Assembly: GCA_030018895.1 (NCBI GenBank)
Contig: JASEHM010000083.1
Location: forward strand, 1 to 5,085
DNA: 5,085 nucleotides
Source of the DNA: Candidatus Omnitrophota bacterium
Lineage (GTDB): Bacteria; Omnitrophota; Gorgyraeia; Gygaellales; Profunditerraquicolaceae
Direction: 5' to 3'
The notes beneath the pieces were generated by a model. That model made no database searches and was not told where the DNA came from. It saw only the letters and a list, made by a program, of their open reading frames with translations. Position 1 is the first letter of the stretch; each line of letters begins with the position of its first letter. Of this stretch, positions 4,976 through 5,085 are shown piece by piece. The position numbers were made by a program, and so were the translations under genes.

Positions 4976-4984
4976 TGCTATAAT
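4976..4984 (+). promoter_or_regulatory. Extended -10 promoter of the transposase gene
   Basis: TGCTATAAT is a perfect extended -10, identical to the - strand motif at 976-968. No clear -35 is present. The second 14-bp repeat (4958-4971) fills the spacer, so a protein bound there would block transcription. The predicted start near 4991 leaves a short leader holding aaaggagg (4995-5002), 5 nt before ATG. Confidence 0.6.
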
Positions 4985-5007
4985 GTACTCTTTAAAAGGA
5001 GGGCATT

Positions 5008-5085
5008 ATGGCAGGAAAGGACATTATCAGTATGACTCAGGAGGAATTAAAGCGGTTGCACATAGTTCGTAAGGCGTTGGATAAA
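5008..5085 (+). CDS. Transposase N-terminus, ISNCY-like (partial, runs off the window)
   Basis: Only the first 26 codons are present: MAGKDIISMTQEELKRL, then HIVRKALDK. ATG at 5008 is fixed by the strong aaaggagg ribosome site. The opening resembles the start of integrase-type DDE transposases annotated as ISNCY family, in which 'DIIxMxQEELKRLxVIxKVL' leads into a helix-turn-helix and then an rve catalytic domain. Neither domain is visible here because the window ends first. Direct repeats and a promoter immediately upstream support a mobile-element left end. The family assignment is from memory of this short motif. Whether the gene is intact cannot be judged. Confidence 0.7.
   Translation, partial: MAGKDIISMTQEELKRLHIVRKALDK

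Overview
The window is AT-rich bacterial DNA: a short run of housekeeping-type genes on the + strand, flanked on both sides by repeats and remains of mobile elements. Two things resemble metagenome-derived, Omnitrophota- or Planctomycetota-like genomes: a zinc-ribbon family with 'AKMDSL' motifs, and the mix of RAYT remnants, dispersed palindromes and an ISNCY-like transposase. That placement comes from remembered family resemblance and is tentative.

Positions 1-914 are a decayed mobile-element zone. A 107-bp inverted-repeat unit (1-107) is followed by a second copy that stops at 167. Next come two tandem 15-mers and a perfect 23-bp inverted-repeat pair (184-206 and 390-412) that encloses the last ~60 codons of a REP-associated tyrosine transposase. 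A zinc-ribbon gene runs toward it on the - strand (914 down to about 335). That gene is frameshifted and its end runs into the 23-bp repeat.

Positions 915-1084 are a promoter-type region. Two abutting DnaA-box matches lie directly upstream of a - strand extended -10 element, with an AT-rich tract and a DnaA-trio-like string beside them. This is either a candidate replication-origin module or a DnaA-regulated promoter, and it is the most interesting regulatory feature here.

Positions 1085-4575 are the gene block, all + strand. It holds a 97-aa single-pass membrane protein, then a clear extended -10 promoter leading into a tight cluster: a 100-aa unknown protein, a PlsC-type acyltransferase 3 bp later, and RmuC 14 bp after that. 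A secreted cyclophilin-type prolyl isomerase follows 65 bp downstream. The cluster combines phospholipid synthesis, a DNA-recombination-limiting nuclease-fold protein and extracytoplasmic protein folding. No obvious shared pathway links them.

Positions 4576-5085 begin with nested palindromic repeats, then about 170 bp with no convincing gene. The window ends in the left end of an insertion sequence: two 14-bp direct repeats, an extended -10 promoter and the first 26 codons of a transposase. I did not find a convincing undescribed multi-gene system. The best leads are the DnaA-box cluster, the RAYT remnant cut at its tyrosine motif, and the uncharacterised 100-aa protein coupled to plsC.
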